DNA from: an uncultured Croceitalea sp.
GTDB lineage: Bacteria > Bacteroidota > Bacteroidia > Flavobacteriales > Flavobacteriaceae
DNA length: 64,000 nucleotides
Direction: 5' to 3'
Assembly (NCBI GenBank): GCA_947503285.1
Contig: CANNDD010000007.1
Coordinates: 1-64,000, forward strand
Shown: positions 9,301 through 18,544 of the stretch, piece after piece
Layout: the number at the start of each line of letters is the position of its first letter
How positions within the stretch are numbered: the first letter of the stretch is position 1
Program-made: the position numbers and the translations under genes
Notes under the pieces: model-generated
The model's input: only the letters and a program-made list of their open reading frames with translations
Told to the model about the DNA's origin: nothing
Databases searched by the model: none

Positions 9301-12300
9301 CTATTCTTCCAATCTAATATCCAAGCCCAAACCTTTAAGTTCGTGCATCAATACGTTGAAAGATTCTGGCAATCCAGGTTCTGGCATGGTCTCACCTTTT
9401 ACGATGGACTCGTAGGTCTTGGCCCTACCGATTACGTCATCTGATTTTACGGTCAAGATTTCGCGAAGGGTAGATGATGCTCCGTATGCTTCCAAGGCCC
9501 AAACCTCCATCTCACCAAATCGCTGACCACCAAATTGTGCTTTACCACCTAATGGTTGTTGCGTAATCAATGAGTAAGGTCCGATAGAACGTGCATGCAT
9601 CTTATCATCAACCATGTGGCCTAATTTCAACATGTAGATAATACCTACCGTTGCCGCTTGATCAAAACGTTCTCCTGTTCCACCATCGTAAAGATGGGTA
9701 TGTCCAAATCTCGGCACTCCTGCTTCGTCGGTCAAGGCGTTGATTTGGTCTAATGTTGCACCATCAAAAATTGGTGTTCCATACTTGCGACCTAATTTTT
9801 CACCAGCCCATCCAAGAACGGTCTCATAAATCTGACCGATGTTCATACGAGATGGTACACCTAATGGATTCAATACGATATCCACGGGGGTTCCATCTTC
9901 TAAGAAAGGCATATCTTCTTGACGTACAATACGTGCTACGATACCTTTATTACCGTGACGACCAGCCATTTTATCACCTACCTTCAACTTTCGTTTTTTG
10001 GCGATATAGACTTTAGCCAATTTCATGATTCCAGCTGGTAATTCATCACCCACTGAAATTGTGAACTTGTCCCTTCTCAAGCTTCCTTGAAGGTCGTTCA
10101 ATTTGATTTTATAATTGTGCAACAAATCAGCAACCTGCTGGTTTGTCTTGTCATCGGTTGTCCAACTTCCACTTACCAAATGTGCAAAATCGTCAACTGA
10201 ATTCAACATCTTAATAGTATACTTCTTACCTTTTGGAAGTACTTCTTCCCCTAAGTCGTTCATGACGCCTTGTGAGGTTTTTCCATTAACAAGCGTAAAA
10301 AGTTTTTCAACCAAGACATCTTTTAACTGTTGGAATTTCACTTCATATTCCAACTCCAACTTTGAGATGGCCTCTTTATCCTCTGAACGCTTGCGCTTGT
10401 CTTTGATAGAACGAGAGAACAACTTTTTATCGATGACAACACCACGTAATGATGGAGAGGCTTTTAATGAAGCATCTTTCACATCACCTGCCTTATCACC
10501 GAAAATAGCACGAAGTAATTTTTCTTCTGGTGTTGGATCCGATTCCCCTTTTGGGGTAATCTTACCAATTAAGATATCGCCAGGTTTCACTTCTGCACCA
10601 ATACGGATCATTCCGTTTTCATCCAAATCCTTGGTAGCTTCCTCTGATACATTAGGAATGTCATTGGTCAACTCTTCAGCACCCAGTTTGGTGTCCCTAA
10701 CCTCTAGTGCGTATTCATCAATGTGAATTGATGTAAAGATGTCTTCACGAACTACCTTCTCAGAGATTACGATGGCATCTTCAAAGTTATACCCTTTCCA
10801 AGGCATGAAAGCAACCTTCATGTTTCGACCTAAGGCCAGTTCCCCTTTCTCGGTGGCGTAACCTTCACAAAGTACCTGTCCCTTCTTAACCTTATCGCCT
10901 TTTTTAACAATTGGCTTTAGGTTGATACTGGTACCTTGGTTCGTTTTACGGAATTTTATCAAGTTATAGGTCTTGAAATCCTCTTCAAAACTCACCAACT
11001 TTTCCTCTTCCGTCCTACTGTACTTTACGGTTATTTTATGGGCGTCAACATAGTCGATGACCCCGTTTTCCTCAGCATTGATCAACACCCTTGAATCCGT
11101 TGCCACCTGACGCTCCAATCCGGTACCCACAATTGGGGACTGCGGACGTAATAATGGAACGGCCTGACGCATCATGTTCGATCCCATCAAAGCCCTGTTC
11201 GCATCATCATGTTCCAAGAAAGGAATCAAGGATGCCGAAATAGATGCAATTTGATTAGGAGCTACATCGGTATAATTTACTTCAGAAGGGTCCACTACCG
11301 GAAAATCACCTTCTTCACGTGCAATGACTTTATCATCTTGAATCTTTCCTTTCCCATCCATAGGGATGTTTGCTTGGGAAATCTTCATTCCTTCCTCTTC
11401 TTCTGCACTTAAGTATCTGAACTCTTTAGTATCTACAACCCCATTTTCAACCTTACGGTAAGGTGTTTCCAAGAAGCCCATCGGATTTACTTTCGCAAAT
11501 ACCGATAAAGAAGAAATCAAACCAATGTTCGGACCTTCAGGTGTTTCTATCGGACATAGGCGTCCGTAGTGGGTATAGTGAACATCACGAACCTCAAAAC
11601 CAGCCCTTTCACGTGAAAGACCACCTGGGCCAAGTGCCGAGAGTCTTCTCTTATGCGTTATCTCAGCCAATGGATTCGTTTGATCCATAAATTGTGATAA
11701 CTGGTTGGTACCAAAGAAAGAGTTGATTACGGAAGATAAGGTTTTCGCATTGATCAAATCAATAGGTGTAAATACCTCATTATCCCTAACGTTCATACGC
11801 TCACGAATTGTTCTGGCCATACGCGCCAAACCAACACCGAATTGCTGTGATAATTGTTCACCAACCGTTCTAACGCGACGGTTCGACAAGTGATCGATAT
11901 CATCAATCTCTGCTTTTGAATTGATCAATTCAATCAAATACTTGATGATGGTAATGATATCTTCTTTGGTCAAGACCTGTTTATCCATTCCGATATCAAG
12001 TCCTAACTTCTTGTTCATTCTGTAACGACCAACCTCACCTAGGTTGTAACGTTGATCTGAGAAGAACAATTTATCGATAATACCTCGTGCAGTTTCCTCA
12101 TCTGGCGGTTCTGCATTACGCAACTGGCGGTAAATATGCTCTACCGCTTCCTTTTCAGAATTCGTTGGGTCTTTTTGTAGGGTATTGTGAATAATGGCAT
12201 AGTCGGATTGTGCATTGTTCTCTTTATGCAAGAGAATCGTCTTCACATCGGCATCGATAATTTCATCAACATGCTCTTTCTCAAGAATGGTATCACGATC

Positions 12301-13110
12301 CAGAACGATTTCATTTCTTTCAATCGATACTACCTCGCCCGTATCCTCATCTACGAAATCTTCATGCCAAGTGTTCAAAACCCTGGCGGCCAACTTACGG
12401 CCCATCACTTTCTTAAGTGCGGCCTTAGAAACTTTAACTTCTTCAGAAAGGTCAAAAATTTCTAAAATATCTTTATCACGCTCAAATCCGATGGCACGGA
12501 AAAGCGTGGTTACCGGTAATTTTTTCTTTCTATCAATATAAGCGTACATCACCCCATTGATATCAGTTGCGAACTCAATCCAAGAGCCTTTGAAGGGTAT
12601 TACCCTAGCAGAGTATAGCTTGGTTCCATTGGCATGAAAGGATTGACCAAAGAAAACACCTGGTGAACGATGTAGCTGTGAAACGACTACACGCTCTGCA
12701 CCATTAATAACGAAAGTTCCACTTGGGGTCATATAAGGAATGGTACCCAAGTATACATCTTGCACGATTGTTTCAAAATCTTCGTGCTCAGGATCTGTAC
12801 AATATAATTTTAAACGTGCTTTTAGCGGAACACTATAAGTCAAGCCACGTTCAATACATTCTTGTATGGAATATCTTGGTGGATCTATAAAGTAATCTAG
12901 GAACTCTAGTACAAATTGGTTTCTGGTATCCGTTATTGGAAAGTTTTCCATGAAGGTATTGTACAAACCTTCGTTGCCTCTTTCGTCAGATTTAGTTTCA
13001 AGTTGAAAAAAGTCTTGAAAAGATTTAATCTGAATGTCCAAGAAATCCGGGTATTCCGGTATGTTCTTAGCGGATGCAAAATTTACTCTTTCAGTCTGAT
13101 TTGTGAACAT
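9301..13110 (-). CDS. rpoB: DNA-directed RNA polymerase beta subunit
   Basis: This 1269-residue subunit forms the polymerase core with beta'. Typical landmarks are present: the rifampicin-pocket segment ([20 protein letters not shown], then [13 protein letters not shown]), the [11 protein letters not shown] motif, the C-terminal [16 protein letters not shown] block and the terminal [20 protein letters not shown]. The rif region reads [20 protein letters not shown], the usual sensitive-type residues. It lies 128 bases downstream of rplL, in a gap that contains two hairpins, and directly before rpoC. Confidence 0.99.
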   Translation of the reverse strand: MFTNQTERVNFASAKNIPEYPDFLDIQIKSFQDFFQLETKSDERGNEGLYNTFMENFPITDTRNQFVLEFLDYFIDPPRYSIQECIERGLTYSVPLKARLKLYCTDPEHEDFETIVQDVYLGTIPYMTPSGTFVINGAERVVVSQLHRSPGVFFGQSFHANGTKLYSARVIPFKGSWIEFATDINGVMYAYIDRKKKLPVTTLFRAIGFERDKDILEIFDLSEEVKVSKAALKKVMGRKLAARVLNTWHEDFVDEDTGEVVSIERNEIVLDRDTILEKEHVDEIIDADVKTILLHKENNAQSDYAIIHNTLQKDPTNSEKEAVEHIYRQLRNAEPPDEETARGIIDKLFFSDQRYNLGEVGRYRMNKKLGLDIGMDKQVLTKEDIITIIKYLIELINSKAEIDDIDHLSNRRVRTVGEQLSQQFGVGLARMARTIRERMNVRDNEVFTPIDLINAKTLSSVINSFFGTNQLSQFMDQTNPLAEITHKRRLSALGPGGLSRERAGFEVRDVHYTHYGRLCPIETPEGPNIGLISSLSVFAKVNPMGFLETPYRKVENGVVDTKEFRYLSAEEEEGMKISQANIPMDGKGKIQDDKVIAREEGDFPVVDPSEVNYTDVAPNQIASISASLIPFLEHDDANRALMGSNMMRQAVPLLRPQSPIVGTGLERQVATDSRVLINAEENGVIDYVDAHKITVKYSRTEEEKLVSFEEDFKTYNLIKFRKTNQGTSINLKPIVKKGDKVKKGQVLCEGYATEKGELALGRNMKVAFMPWKGYNFEDAIVISEKVVREDIFTSIHIDEYALEVRDTKLGAEELTNDIPNVSEEATKDLDENGMIRIGAEVKPGDILIGKITPKGESDPTPEEKLLRAIFGDKAGDVKDASLKASPSLRGVVIDKKLFSRSIKDKRKRSEDKEAISKLELEYEVKFQQLKDVLVEKLFTLVNGKTSQGVMNDLGEEVLPKGKKYTIKMLNSVDDFAHLVSGSWTTDDKTNQQVADLLHNYKIKLNDLQGSLRRDKFTISVGDELPAGIMKLAKVYIAKKRKLKVGDKMAGRHGNKGIVARIVRQEDMPFLEDGTPVDIVLNPLGVPSRMNIGQIYETVLGWAGEKLGRKYGTPIFDGATLDQINALTDEAGVPRFGHTHLYDGGTGERFDQAATVGIIYMLKLGHMVDDKMHARSIGPYSLITQQPLGGKAQFGGQRFGEMEVWALEAYGASSTLREILTVKSDDVIGRAKTYESIVKGETMPEPGLPESFNVLMHELKGLGLDIRLEE

Positions 13111-13148
13111 CTATGGACAAATTTTGATAGTGAATTCTCTTAGGGAAT

Positions 13149-13166
13149 GCATGTGCCATCACATGC
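13149..13166 (-). promoter_or_regulatory. Hairpin in the rplL-rpoB spacer
   Basis: GCATGTG (13149-13155) and CACATGC (13160-13166) form a perfect 7-bp stem with a 4-base loop about 40 bases before the rpoB ATG. It is the second of two hairpins in this spacer. It could shape rpoB translation or mark RNA processing; this is inference from position only. Confidence 0.5.
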
Positions 13167-13183
13167 TGCTATAAAAACAGGCT

Positions 13184-13213
13184 AAGGTCTAACCGTTTTT
13201 ACGGAAAGACCTT
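13184..13213 (-). terminator. Attenuator-like hairpin between rplL and rpoB
   Basis: The outer stem AAGGTCT/AGACCTT (13184-13190 with 13207-13213) plus the inner stem CCGT/ACGG (13193-13196 with 13201-13204) make a long imperfect hairpin. It is followed on the minus strand by CTGTTTTTAT, a weak U tract. Partial termination between the ribosomal protein genes and rpoBC is well known in other bacteria, and this position fits such a role. Confidence 0.55.
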
Positions 13214-13238
13214 AACCATAGTATCTATGTGGAAGCTC

Positions 13239-13619
13239 TTATTTAAGCTCAACTTCCGCTCCTGCTTCTTCCAAAGATTTTTTGATACCTTCTGCCTCAT
13301 CTTTAGAGACAGCTTCTTTAACAGCTTTTGGTGCGCTATCAACAATCTCTTTGGCATCTTTCAAGCCAAGACCTGTCAATTCTTTCACCAATTTTACTAC
13401 TGCCAATTTAGAACCACCAGCTGCTGTTAAGATTACATCAAATTCTGATTTCTCTTCAGCGGCCTCTTCACCACCGGCAGCTCCACCACCAGCAGCAACT
13501 GCCACAGCAGCGGCAGCAGGTTCGATACCATACTCTTCTTTTAAAATATCAGCCAATTCGTTTACCTCTTTTACGGTAAGGTTGACCAACTGTTCTGCAA
13601 AATCTTTTAAATCTGCCAT
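13239..13619 (-). CDS. rplL: Ribosomal protein bL12 (L7/L12)
   Basis: This is the 126-residue multimeric stalk protein of the large ribosomal subunit, which recruits translation factors. The N-terminal dimerisation helix ([20 protein letters not shown]) is followed by the Ala/Gly-rich hinge ([16 protein letters not shown], about residues 34-50). The C-terminal factor-binding domain includes [20 protein letters not shown] and ends AEVELK. It is 54 bases after rplJ, in the standard order rplK-rplA-rplJ-rplL-rpoB-rpoC. Confidence 0.98.
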   Translation of the reverse strand: MADLKDFAEQLVNLTVKEVNELADILKEEYGIEPAAAAVAVAAGGGAAGGEEAAEEKSEFDVILTAAGGSKLAVVKLVKELTGLGLKDAKEIVDSAPKAVKEAVSKDEAEGIKKSLEEAGAEVELK

Positions 13620-13673
13620 TTTTCTATCGTTTAAATAAAATTTTTAAAATATAATTGTTTTAGTGCGTGCGTT

Positions 13674-14189
13674 TTATCTTTCAGACAATGTCTTAAGGAT
13701 ACCGGCTAACTTACCACCACCTGATTTAAGACCAGAAATAACGTTCTTGGCCGGTGATTGTAACAATCCGATAATATCTCCGATAACCTCTTCTTTTGAT
13801 TTGATATTCACCAAAGCATCCAAGTTCTCATCACCGATATAAACTGCCTCTTCAATAAAGGCACCCTTTAATAAGGGTTTATCTGATTTCTTTCTAAAGT
13901 TCTTGATAAGTTTTGCAGGAGCATTACCCGTTTCAGAAAGCATTAAAGAGGTATTACCCTTCAATACTTCAGGAAGTTCTCCAAACTCCTTATCAGAAGC
14001 TTCCATTGCTTTCGCTAGCAATGTATTTTTGACAACTGCAAGCTTAATATTTGCCTTGAAGCATGCCCTTCTTAAATTTGAAGTGGTCAATGCATCCAAC
14101 CCTGAAATATCTGCAAGATATATGTTTGGGTTATCGGCCAACTGTGCAGTCAAATCTTCAATTACAGTTGCTTTTTCTTCTCTTGTCAT
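13674..14189 (-). CDS. rplJ: Ribosomal protein uL10
   Basis: This 171-residue stalk base protein binds 23S rRNA and holds the L7/L12 dimers on its C-terminal helix. The N-terminus MTREEKATVIEDLTAQLADN and the segment AVVKNTLLAKAMEA (near residues 52-66) are characteristic. In many bacteria L10-L12 represses its own mRNA, and a leader site would lie in the short gap after rplA. Only 26 bases separate it from rplA, so the two are cotranscribed. Confidence 0.97.
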   Translation of the reverse strand: MTREEKATVIEDLTAQLADNPNIYLADISGLDALTTSNLRRACFKANIKLAVVKNTLLAKAMEASDKEFGELPEVLKGNTSLMLSETGNAPAKLIKNFRKKSDKPLLKGAFIEEAVYIGDENLDALVNIKSKEEVIGDIIGLLQSPAKNVISGLKSGGGKLAGILKTLSER

Positions 14190-14215
14190 TGTTATAATTT
14201 TAGACTACTCAGTAA

Positions 14216-14905
14216 TTAAACTGCTTTAGGGTCAAGTTGAATACTAGGACTCATCGTGCTTGACATGTGAACACTTTTCATGTAAACACCCTTAGCAGCG
14301 GTTGGCTTCAACTTATTCAAAGTTTCTAAAAGCTCTTTTGCATTACCCGCAATTTTATCGGCGGAAAATGACGCTTTACCAATAGCCGCATGCACGATTC
14401 CGGTCTTATCAACCTTAAAATCTATCTTACCAGCCTTCACATCGGACACTGCTTTCGCGACGTCCATTGTAACTGTACCTGTTTTTGGATTTGGCATTAA
14501 ACCCCTTGGTCCTAAAATTCTACCCAACGGTCCTAATTTACCCATTACGCTTGGCATCGTGATGATGACATCAACATCGGTCCAACCGCCTTTTATTTTA
14601 TCCAAATATTCATCCAACCCCACAAAATCGGCTCCAGCTTCTTTAGCCTCACCTTCTTTGTCTGGTGTCACCAATGCCAAAACTTTTACATCTTTACCAG
14701 TACCATGTGGCAACGTTACCACACCACGTACCATTTGATTCGCTTTTCTAGGGTCTACACCCAAACGAACAGCCAAATCAATTGATGCATCAAATTTCAC
14801 ATTGGTTATCTCTTTTACCAAAGCGGAGGCTTCATCAATAGTATACAATTTGTTACCATCGATTTTAGCGTGTGCCGCTTTTTGATTTTTAGTCAATCTT
14901 GCCAT
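14216..14905 (-). CDS. rplA: Ribosomal protein uL1
   Basis: This is the 229-residue protein of the mobile L1 stalk at the E site, which also acts as a translational repressor of the rplK-rplA mRNA in well-studied bacteria. Diagnostic segments are [25 protein letters not shown] near residues 46-70 and the family signature [16 protein letters not shown] near residues 131-146. It starts 19 bases after the rplK stop. Confidence 0.98.
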   Translation of the reverse strand: MARLTKNQKAAHAKIDGNKLYTIDEASALVKEITNVKFDASIDLAVRLGVDPRKANQMVRGVVTLPHGTGKDVKVLALVTPDKEGEAKEAGADFVGLDEYLDKIKGGWTDVDVIITMPSVMGKLGPLGRILGPRGLMPNPKTGTVTMDVAKAVSDVKAGKIDFKVDKTGIVHAAIGKASFSADKIAGNAKELLETLNKLKPTAAKGVYMKSVHMSSTMSPSIQLDPKAV

Positions 14906-14924
14906 TTGAAATTGCTTTTAGATT

Positions 14925-15362
14925 TTAAAAAGGTCTTTTTCCCGCGACCTTTAATCCCATTGATCTAGCAGTACCTGCAACCATACTCATTGCAGATTCC
15001 ACCGTAAAAGCATTCAAATCGACCATTTTGTCTTCAGCGATTTGCTTTACTTGATCCCAGGAAACAGATCCATTCTTAACTCTGTTAGGTTCGCCTGATC
15101 CTTTTTTAATCTTCGCTGCTTCCAACAATTGAACTGCCGCTGGAGGTGTTTTAACGACAAACTCGAAAGATTTGTCTTTATATACCGTGATAACAACAGG
15201 CAAAACCTTGCCTTGTTTGTCCTGTGTACGCGCATTGAACTGCTTACAGAACTCCATGATGTTAACACCGGCAGCACCTAAGGCGGGTCCAACCGGTGGC
15301 GACGGATTCGCAGCACCTCCCCTAACTTGTAATTTAACTACCTTATCTACTTCTTTTGCCAT
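14925..15362 (-). CDS. rplK: Ribosomal protein uL11
   Basis: This 145-residue protein binds the GTPase-associated centre of 23S rRNA. The N-terminal domain has the proline-rich switch [20 protein letters not shown] near residues 19-38, which contacts elongation factors. The C-terminal rRNA-binding domain ends [16 protein letters not shown]. The gene is separated from nusG by 157 bases, so it may have its own promoter in addition to read-through from secE-nusG. Confidence 0.98.
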   Translation of the reverse strand: MAKEVDKVVKLQVRGGAANPSPPVGPALGAAGVNIMEFCKQFNARTQDKQGKVLPVVITVYKDKSFEFVVKTPPAAVQLLEAAKIKKGSGEPNRVKNGSVSWDQVKQIAEDKMVDLNAFTVESAMSMVAGTARSMGLKVAGKRPF

Positions 15363-15519
15363 TGTTTTTGTTTAGATGAAAATGTGCTAATTGGAAGCAA
15401 CACAATTTCGATATATGTAACAGCTCTCATTTTTCAGATTGAAGATGTTAGATTCAAGACTTCAGACTTTGCCATTGTTAAGCAAAAGGTTGTCTTGGCT
15501 CTTATATCTTATATCTCAC
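15363..15519. other. nusG-rplK spacer with quasi-repetitive short words
   Basis: This 157-base gap contains loosely repeated words such as CTTATATCTTATATCTCACTT (15499-15519) and TTAGATTCAAGACTTCAGACTT. No ORF is convincing. No clean L1-binding mimic, terminator or TAnnTTTG promoter box was recognised. It looks like decayed simple-sequence material. Confidence 0.4.
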
Positions 15520-16071
15520 TTATACTTTTTCTACTTGCATATAGCTTAACTCCAATGGGGTCTTTCTTCCGAAAATCTTAACCATTACTTCAAGCTTACG
15601 CTTTTCCTCATTTATTTTTTCAACCGTACCGTTGAAACCATTAAAAGGCCCATCAATTACCTTTACCGTTTCACCAAGCACAAAAGGTATTGCGACACTA
15701 TCGGTATTTACGGCCAATTCGTCTACTTTACCCAACATTCTGTTGACCTCAGCCTTTCGTAATGGAACGGGATCCCCACCTTTGGTCTCCCCTAAAAAAC
15801 CGATTACATTAGTTATGGAACGTATAATATGAACCATTTCACCACCAAGATTGGCCTTGATCATAATATAGCCGGGGAAATACGTTCGTTCTTTACTGAT
15901 TTTTTTGCCATTTCTAATTTGAATCACCTTTTCAGTCGGCACCAAAACGTCTTCAAGATAATCGCCAAAACCATGTCTATCAACCTCACTCTCGATGTAG
16001 CCCTTGATCTTGTTTTCTTGACCACTTACGGCCCTAACTACATACCATTTCTTCTCCAATACCTCTGACAT
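15520..16071 (-). CDS. nusG: Transcription termination/antitermination protein NusG
   Basis: This 183-residue factor binds the RNA polymerase clamp, suppresses pausing and couples transcription to translation or Rho. The NGN domain carries KKWYVVRAVSGQENKIKGYI at residues 7-26 and FPGYIMIKANL near residue 64. The C-terminal KOW domain shows VIDGPFNGFNGTVEKINEEK near residues 137-156. It begins 5 bases after secE, with which it forms a tight pair. Confidence 0.97.
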   Translation of the reverse strand: MSEVLEKKWYVVRAVSGQENKIKGYIESEVDRHGFGDYLEDVLVPTEKVIQIRNGKKISKERTYFPGYIMIKANLGGEMVHIIRSITNVIGFLGETKGGDPVPLRKAEVNRMLGKVDELAVNTDSVAIPFVLGETVKVIDGPFNGFNGTVEKINEEKRKLEVMVKIFGRKTPLELSYMQVEKV

Positions 16072-16076
16072 CGCTC

Positions 16077-16265
16077 TTAACCTATTAAATTATCAAAGTA
16101 CAATTGAATCAACTTGCTAAAAGCAGAATCAACACCCCATGTTGCCAAAGCAAATAAAATTGAGAAAACAGCGACGATTACCATAAGGTTTGAAGCCTGC
16201 TCCCTGCTCAACCAGGTCACATTATTCTTAAGTTCTTCCCAAGATTCTTTAACGTATGTCAACAT
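16077..16265 (-). CDS. secE: Protein translocase subunit SecE
   Basis: This 62-residue single-span subunit stabilises SecY in the translocon. The protein begins MLTYVKESWEELKNNVTWLS, the conserved amphipathic helix, then has one membrane helix (LMVIVAVFSILFALATWGV). I chose the ATG at 16265 over the upstream in-frame start at 16322, because the extra residues are not family-like and 62 residues is the usual short SecE length in this phylum. It lies between tRNA-Trp and nusG as in other bacteria. Confidence 0.95.
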   Translation of the reverse strand: MLTYVKESWEELKNNVTWLSREQASNLMVIVAVFSILFALATWGVDSAFSKLIQLYFDNLIG

Positions 16266-16348
16266 AAAATCAATTTTAACTCTTAGCCTAGTTTTAAAAT
16301 CAGTCCAAATCTTGAACTGCAAACTATTCTTTTATCTATTCTTTTTCT

Positions 16349-16365
16349 GCACGGGCGGAGAGGCT
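16349..16365. repeat. Extra copy of the tRNA-Trp 3' tail
   Basis: GCACGGGCGGAGAGGCT at 16349-16365 is identical to 16437-16453, which is the acceptor and T-arm end of tRNA-Trp plus one base. The two copies are 88 bases apart, and a 71-base interval lies between them. The arrangement resembles an attachment-site duplication at a tRNA 3' end. Confidence 0.75.
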
Positions 16366-16436
16366 TCCTTTACTTCGACTGCGCTCAGCACAGGCTTTTC
16401 GCTCAGGATAAACTTCTCGCACTCTTCTTGTGCTTC
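16366..16436. repeat. Short element between duplicated tRNA-Trp tails
   Basis: The interval holds the word TTCGACTGCGCTCAG (16374-16388). It also holds a 21-base core at 16398-16418 (TTCGCTCAGGATAAACTTCT then C) that matches 20 of 21 positions of 18058-18078, beside tRNA-Gly. There is no coding potential. I interpret it as a tiny non-autonomous repeat element inserted at tRNA ends. Confidence 0.6.
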
Positions 16437-16437
16437 G

Positions 16438-16510
16438 CACGGGCGGAGAGGCTCGAACTCCCGACACCTGGTTTTGGAGACCAGTGCTCTACCAACTGAG
16501 CTACGCCCGT
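16438..16510 (-). tRNA. tRNA-Trp (anticodon CCA)
   Basis: The 73-nt cloverleaf has acceptor arms ACGGGCG and CGCCCGT with discriminator G, a D-arm GCTCAGTTGGTAGAGC, an anticodon stem CTGGT/ACCAG with loop CTCCAAA (anticodon CCA) and a T-arm with GTTCGAGCC. CCA is not encoded. It lies between tuf and secE, the classical place for tRNA-Trp, and is probably cut from the tuf-secE transcript. Confidence 0.96.
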
Positions 16511-16576
16511 TTATTTGGCGCCAGTATCCCAAAATCAAATTTAAGATAAGCTACCTCGCCACTATTTACACTGAAA

Positions 16577-16600
16577 GGTATCCGTCAACAGACGGACACC
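16577..16600. repeat. Palindromic hairpin between tuf and tRNA-Trp
   Basis: GGT-A-TCCGTC (16577-16586), an AACA loop and GACGGA-C-ACC (16591-16600) form a 9-pair stem with one mismatch, 31 bases after the tuf stop. No U tract follows on the minus strand, so it is more likely an intergenic palindrome or processing site than an intrinsic terminator. Confidence 0.5.
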
Positions 16601-16630
16601 CTTTAGCGTAAACTATGATTACAAATAGGA

Positions 16631-17818
16631 TTAATCTAAAATCTCGGTAACCTGACCAGCTCCAACTGTTCTACCACCCTCACGGATTGCGAAACGAAGA
16701 CCTACACTCAATGCAATAGGTTGGATCAAATCAACATTTATTGTCAAGTTATCACCTGGCATCACCATTTCAACTCCGTCAGGCAAACCAATATTACCAG
16801 TTACGTCAGTCGTTCTAACATAGAACTGAGGACGATAGTTATTGTGGAATGGTGTGTGACGACCACCTTCTTCTTTTTTCAAGATATAAACCTCAGCCTT
16901 AAACTTAGCATGTGGCTTAACAGAACCTGGCTTACAGATAACCATACCCCTTTTGATATCGCTCTTTTCGATACCTCTTAAAAGGATACCAACGTTATCA
17001 CCGGCCTCACCCCTGTCCAATATCTTACGAAACATCTCAACACCAGTAATCGTAGACGCCAATTTTTCAGCACCCATACCGATAATATCAACGGCATCAC
17101 CTGTATTGGCAACACCTGTTTCAATACGACCTGTCGCAACAGTACCACGACCTGTAATCGTAAATACATCTTCAACTGGCATTAAGAAGTCTTTATCAAC
17201 GTCCCTTTTAGGAAGCTCGATCCACTCATCAACAGCCGTCATCAATTCCATTACAGTGTCAACCCATTTTTGCTCCCCGTTCAAGGCACCAAGTGCAGAA
17301 CCAGAGATTACAGGTCCATTATCACCATCATACTCATAGAAAGAAAGCAATTCCCTTACTTCCATTTCAACAAGCTCTAAAAGCTCTTCATCGTCAACCA
17401 TGTCGACTTTATTCAAGAAAACAACAATTCTTGGAATACCGACCTGACGACCTAATAAGATGTGCTCACGAGTTTGGGGCATTGGACCATCAGTCGCAGC
17501 AACAACCAAAATAGCACCGTCCATTTGGGCAGCACCAGTAACCATGTTCTTCACATAATCCGCGTGACCAGGACAGTCAACGTGAGCGTAGTGACGGTTT
17601 TGTGTTTGGTACTCAACGTGTGATGTGTTAATAGTAATACCTCTTTCTTTTTCTTCAGGGGCATTGTCAATTGAGTCAAAGCTTCTCAACTCAGACAAAC
17701 CTGCGTTAGCCAATACTGTTGTAATAGCAGCAGTCAATGTAGTTTTACCGTGATCCACGTGTCCAATGGTACCAATATTTAAGTGCGGTTTGGAACGATC
17801 GAAAGTTTCCTTTGCCAT
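16631..17818 (-). CDS. tuf: Elongation factor Tu
   Basis: This 395-residue GTPase delivers aminoacyl-tRNA to the ribosome. The P-loop GHVDHGKTT is at residues 19-27, switch [14 protein letters not shown] is near residue 81 and NKVDMVDD is near residue 136. Domain 2 and 3 landmarks ([33 protein letters not shown] at the end) are intact. It sits inside a tRNA cluster (Thr upstream, Trp downstream), the common bacterial tuf context. Confidence 0.99.
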   Translation of the reverse strand: MAKETFDRSKPHLNIGTIGHVDHGKTTLTAAITTVLANAGLSELRSFDSIDNAPEEKERGITINTSHVEYQTQNRHYAHVDCPGHADYVKNMVTGAAQMDGAILVVAATDGPMPQTREHILLGRQVGIPRIVVFLNKVDMVDDEELLELVEMEVRELLSFYEYDGDNGPVISGSALGALNGEQKWVDTVMELMTAVDEWIELPKRDVDKDFLMPVEDVFTITGRGTVATGRIETGVANTGDAVDIIGMGAEKLASTITGVEMFRKILDRGEAGDNVGILLRGIEKSDIKRGMVICKPGSVKPHAKFKAEVYILKKEEGGRHTPFHNNYRPQFYVRTTDVTGNIGLPDGVEMVMPGDNLTINVDLIQPIALSVGLRFAIREGGRTVGAGQVTEILD

Positions 17819-17866
17819 GTTAAAATAATTTAATCTTAGTTTATATTAGTGTACAAATCGTTTTTG

Positions 17867-17938
17867 AGCCAATGACGAGATTTGAACTCGTGACCTCTTC
17901 CTTACCAAGGAAACGCTCTACCCCTGAGCTACACCGGC
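17867..17938 (-). tRNA. tRNA-Thr (anticodon GGT)
   Basis: The 72-nt cloverleaf has acceptor GCCGGTG with CATTGGC (two G-U pairs) and discriminator T. The D-arm is GCTCAGGGGTAGAGC, the anticodon loop TTGGTAA reads GGT, and the T-arm contains GTTCAAATC. It lies 48 bases upstream of tuf in the same direction. Confidence 0.95.
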
Positions 17939-18027
17939 GTATTGTGTTCCAGGTTTAGAGTTTTAAAGTTGCAAGTTTTAGCTCACTAAACTTTCAACCT
18001 TTTTTCTTGAAACCTTAAACTTCAAGT

Positions 18028-18042
18028 TTTGAGCGGGAGACC
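18028..18042. repeat. Extra copy of the tRNA-Gly 3' tail
   Basis: TTTGAGCGGGAGACC at 18028-18042 is repeated exactly at 18107-18121, which covers the 3' acceptor end of tRNA-Gly and its discriminator. The copies are 79 bases apart. This repeats the arrangement seen downstream of tRNA-Trp. Confidence 0.72.
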
Positions 18043-18106
18043 AGGGTTTCCCTCGACTTCGCTCGGGATAAACTTCTCACCCGGAAACCGGATTCGGTGC
18101 TTATCA
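18043..18106. repeat. Short element between duplicated tRNA-Gly tails
   Basis: The interval contains the 21-base core at 18058-18078, which differs from the core beside tRNA-Trp at one position. The core is bracketed by a 7-bp inverted repeat, GGTTTCC (18045-18051) and GGAAACC (18083-18089). It carries no ORF. Sharing a core with the tRNA-Trp interval while copying a different tRNA tail suggests an element that inserts at tRNA ends. Confidence 0.6.
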
Positions 18107-18110
18107 TTTG

Positions 18111-18183
18111 AGCGGGAGACCGGGTTCGAACCGGCGACATTCAGCTTGGAAGGCTGACGCTCTACCAACTGAGCTACTCCCGC
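18111..18183 (-). tRNA. tRNA-Gly (anticodon TCC)
   Basis: The 73-nt cloverleaf has acceptor GCGGGAG with CTCCCGC, discriminator T, D-arm GCTCAGTTGGTAGAGC, anticodon stem TCAGC/GCTGA with loop CTTCCAA (anticodon TCC) and a T-arm with GTTCGAACC. It is the third tRNA of a four-tRNA run upstream of tuf. Confidence 0.96.
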
Positions 18184-18264
18184 AATTTTAACATCAAAAT
18201 TTCAACTAGGGTTCCAAAAGGGTTAAAAACCTCAAAAACCCAGAACGTTTTCCTTTTTACTGTG

Positions 18265-18346
<82 letters not shown>

Positions 18347-18370
18347 TTCCTTGATTTTCAGTAAATTATG

Positions 18371-18444
18371 AGCCGATGGAGGGACTCGAACCCACGACCT
18401 GCTGATTACAAATCAGCTGCTCTAGCCAGCTGAGCTACATCGGC
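18371..18444 (-). tRNA. tRNA-Thr (anticodon TGT)
   Basis: The 74-nt cloverleaf has acceptor GCCGATG with CATCGGC, discriminator T, D-arm GCTCAGCTGGCTAGAGC, anticodon stem GCTGA/TCAGC with loop TTTGTAA (anticodon TGT) and a T-arm with GTTCGAGTC. It is the first of the tRNA run, directly after the hpf terminator. Confidence 0.96.
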
Positions 18445-18463
18445 ATTTACCTACTTTTTACAC

Positions 18464-18491
18464 AAAAAAAAGCCCGTTATTTCTAACGGAC
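18464..18491 (-). terminator. Intrinsic terminator of hpf
   Basis: On the minus strand GTCCGTTA (18484-18491) pairs with TAACGGGC (18472-18479) through one G-U pair around a short loop. Eight T residues follow (A run at 18464-18471). It separates hpf from the tRNA/tuf transcript, so that transcript needs its own promoter near 18445-18463, or this terminator is leaky. Confidence 0.75.
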
Positions 18492-18544
18492 TGCAAATGT
18501 ATATATTTATTTATTTATTCAAAACAAATTGTGAAAAATTTTAA

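Larger units (their letters stand above)
17939..18110. other. Spacer between tRNA-Thr and tRNA-Gly with repeat material
   Basis: The left half is AT-rich with alternating sense and antisense versions of short words (AGTTTTAAAGTTGCAAGTTTTAG, then CTTGAAACCTTAAACTTCAAG). These look like decayed quasi-repeats. The right half is the duplicated tRNA-Gly tail and its 64-base insert described separately. No gene is seen. Confidence 0.45.

Noticed and set aside
10115-10726. 203-codon plus-strand frame inside rpoB
   Set aside because: It is antisense to conserved rpoB; the Ser/Phe-rich translation is typical of a shadow frame.
16332-16538. 68-codon minus-strand frame over tRNA-Trp
   Set aside because: It reads through the tRNA and the repeat insert; no protein signature.
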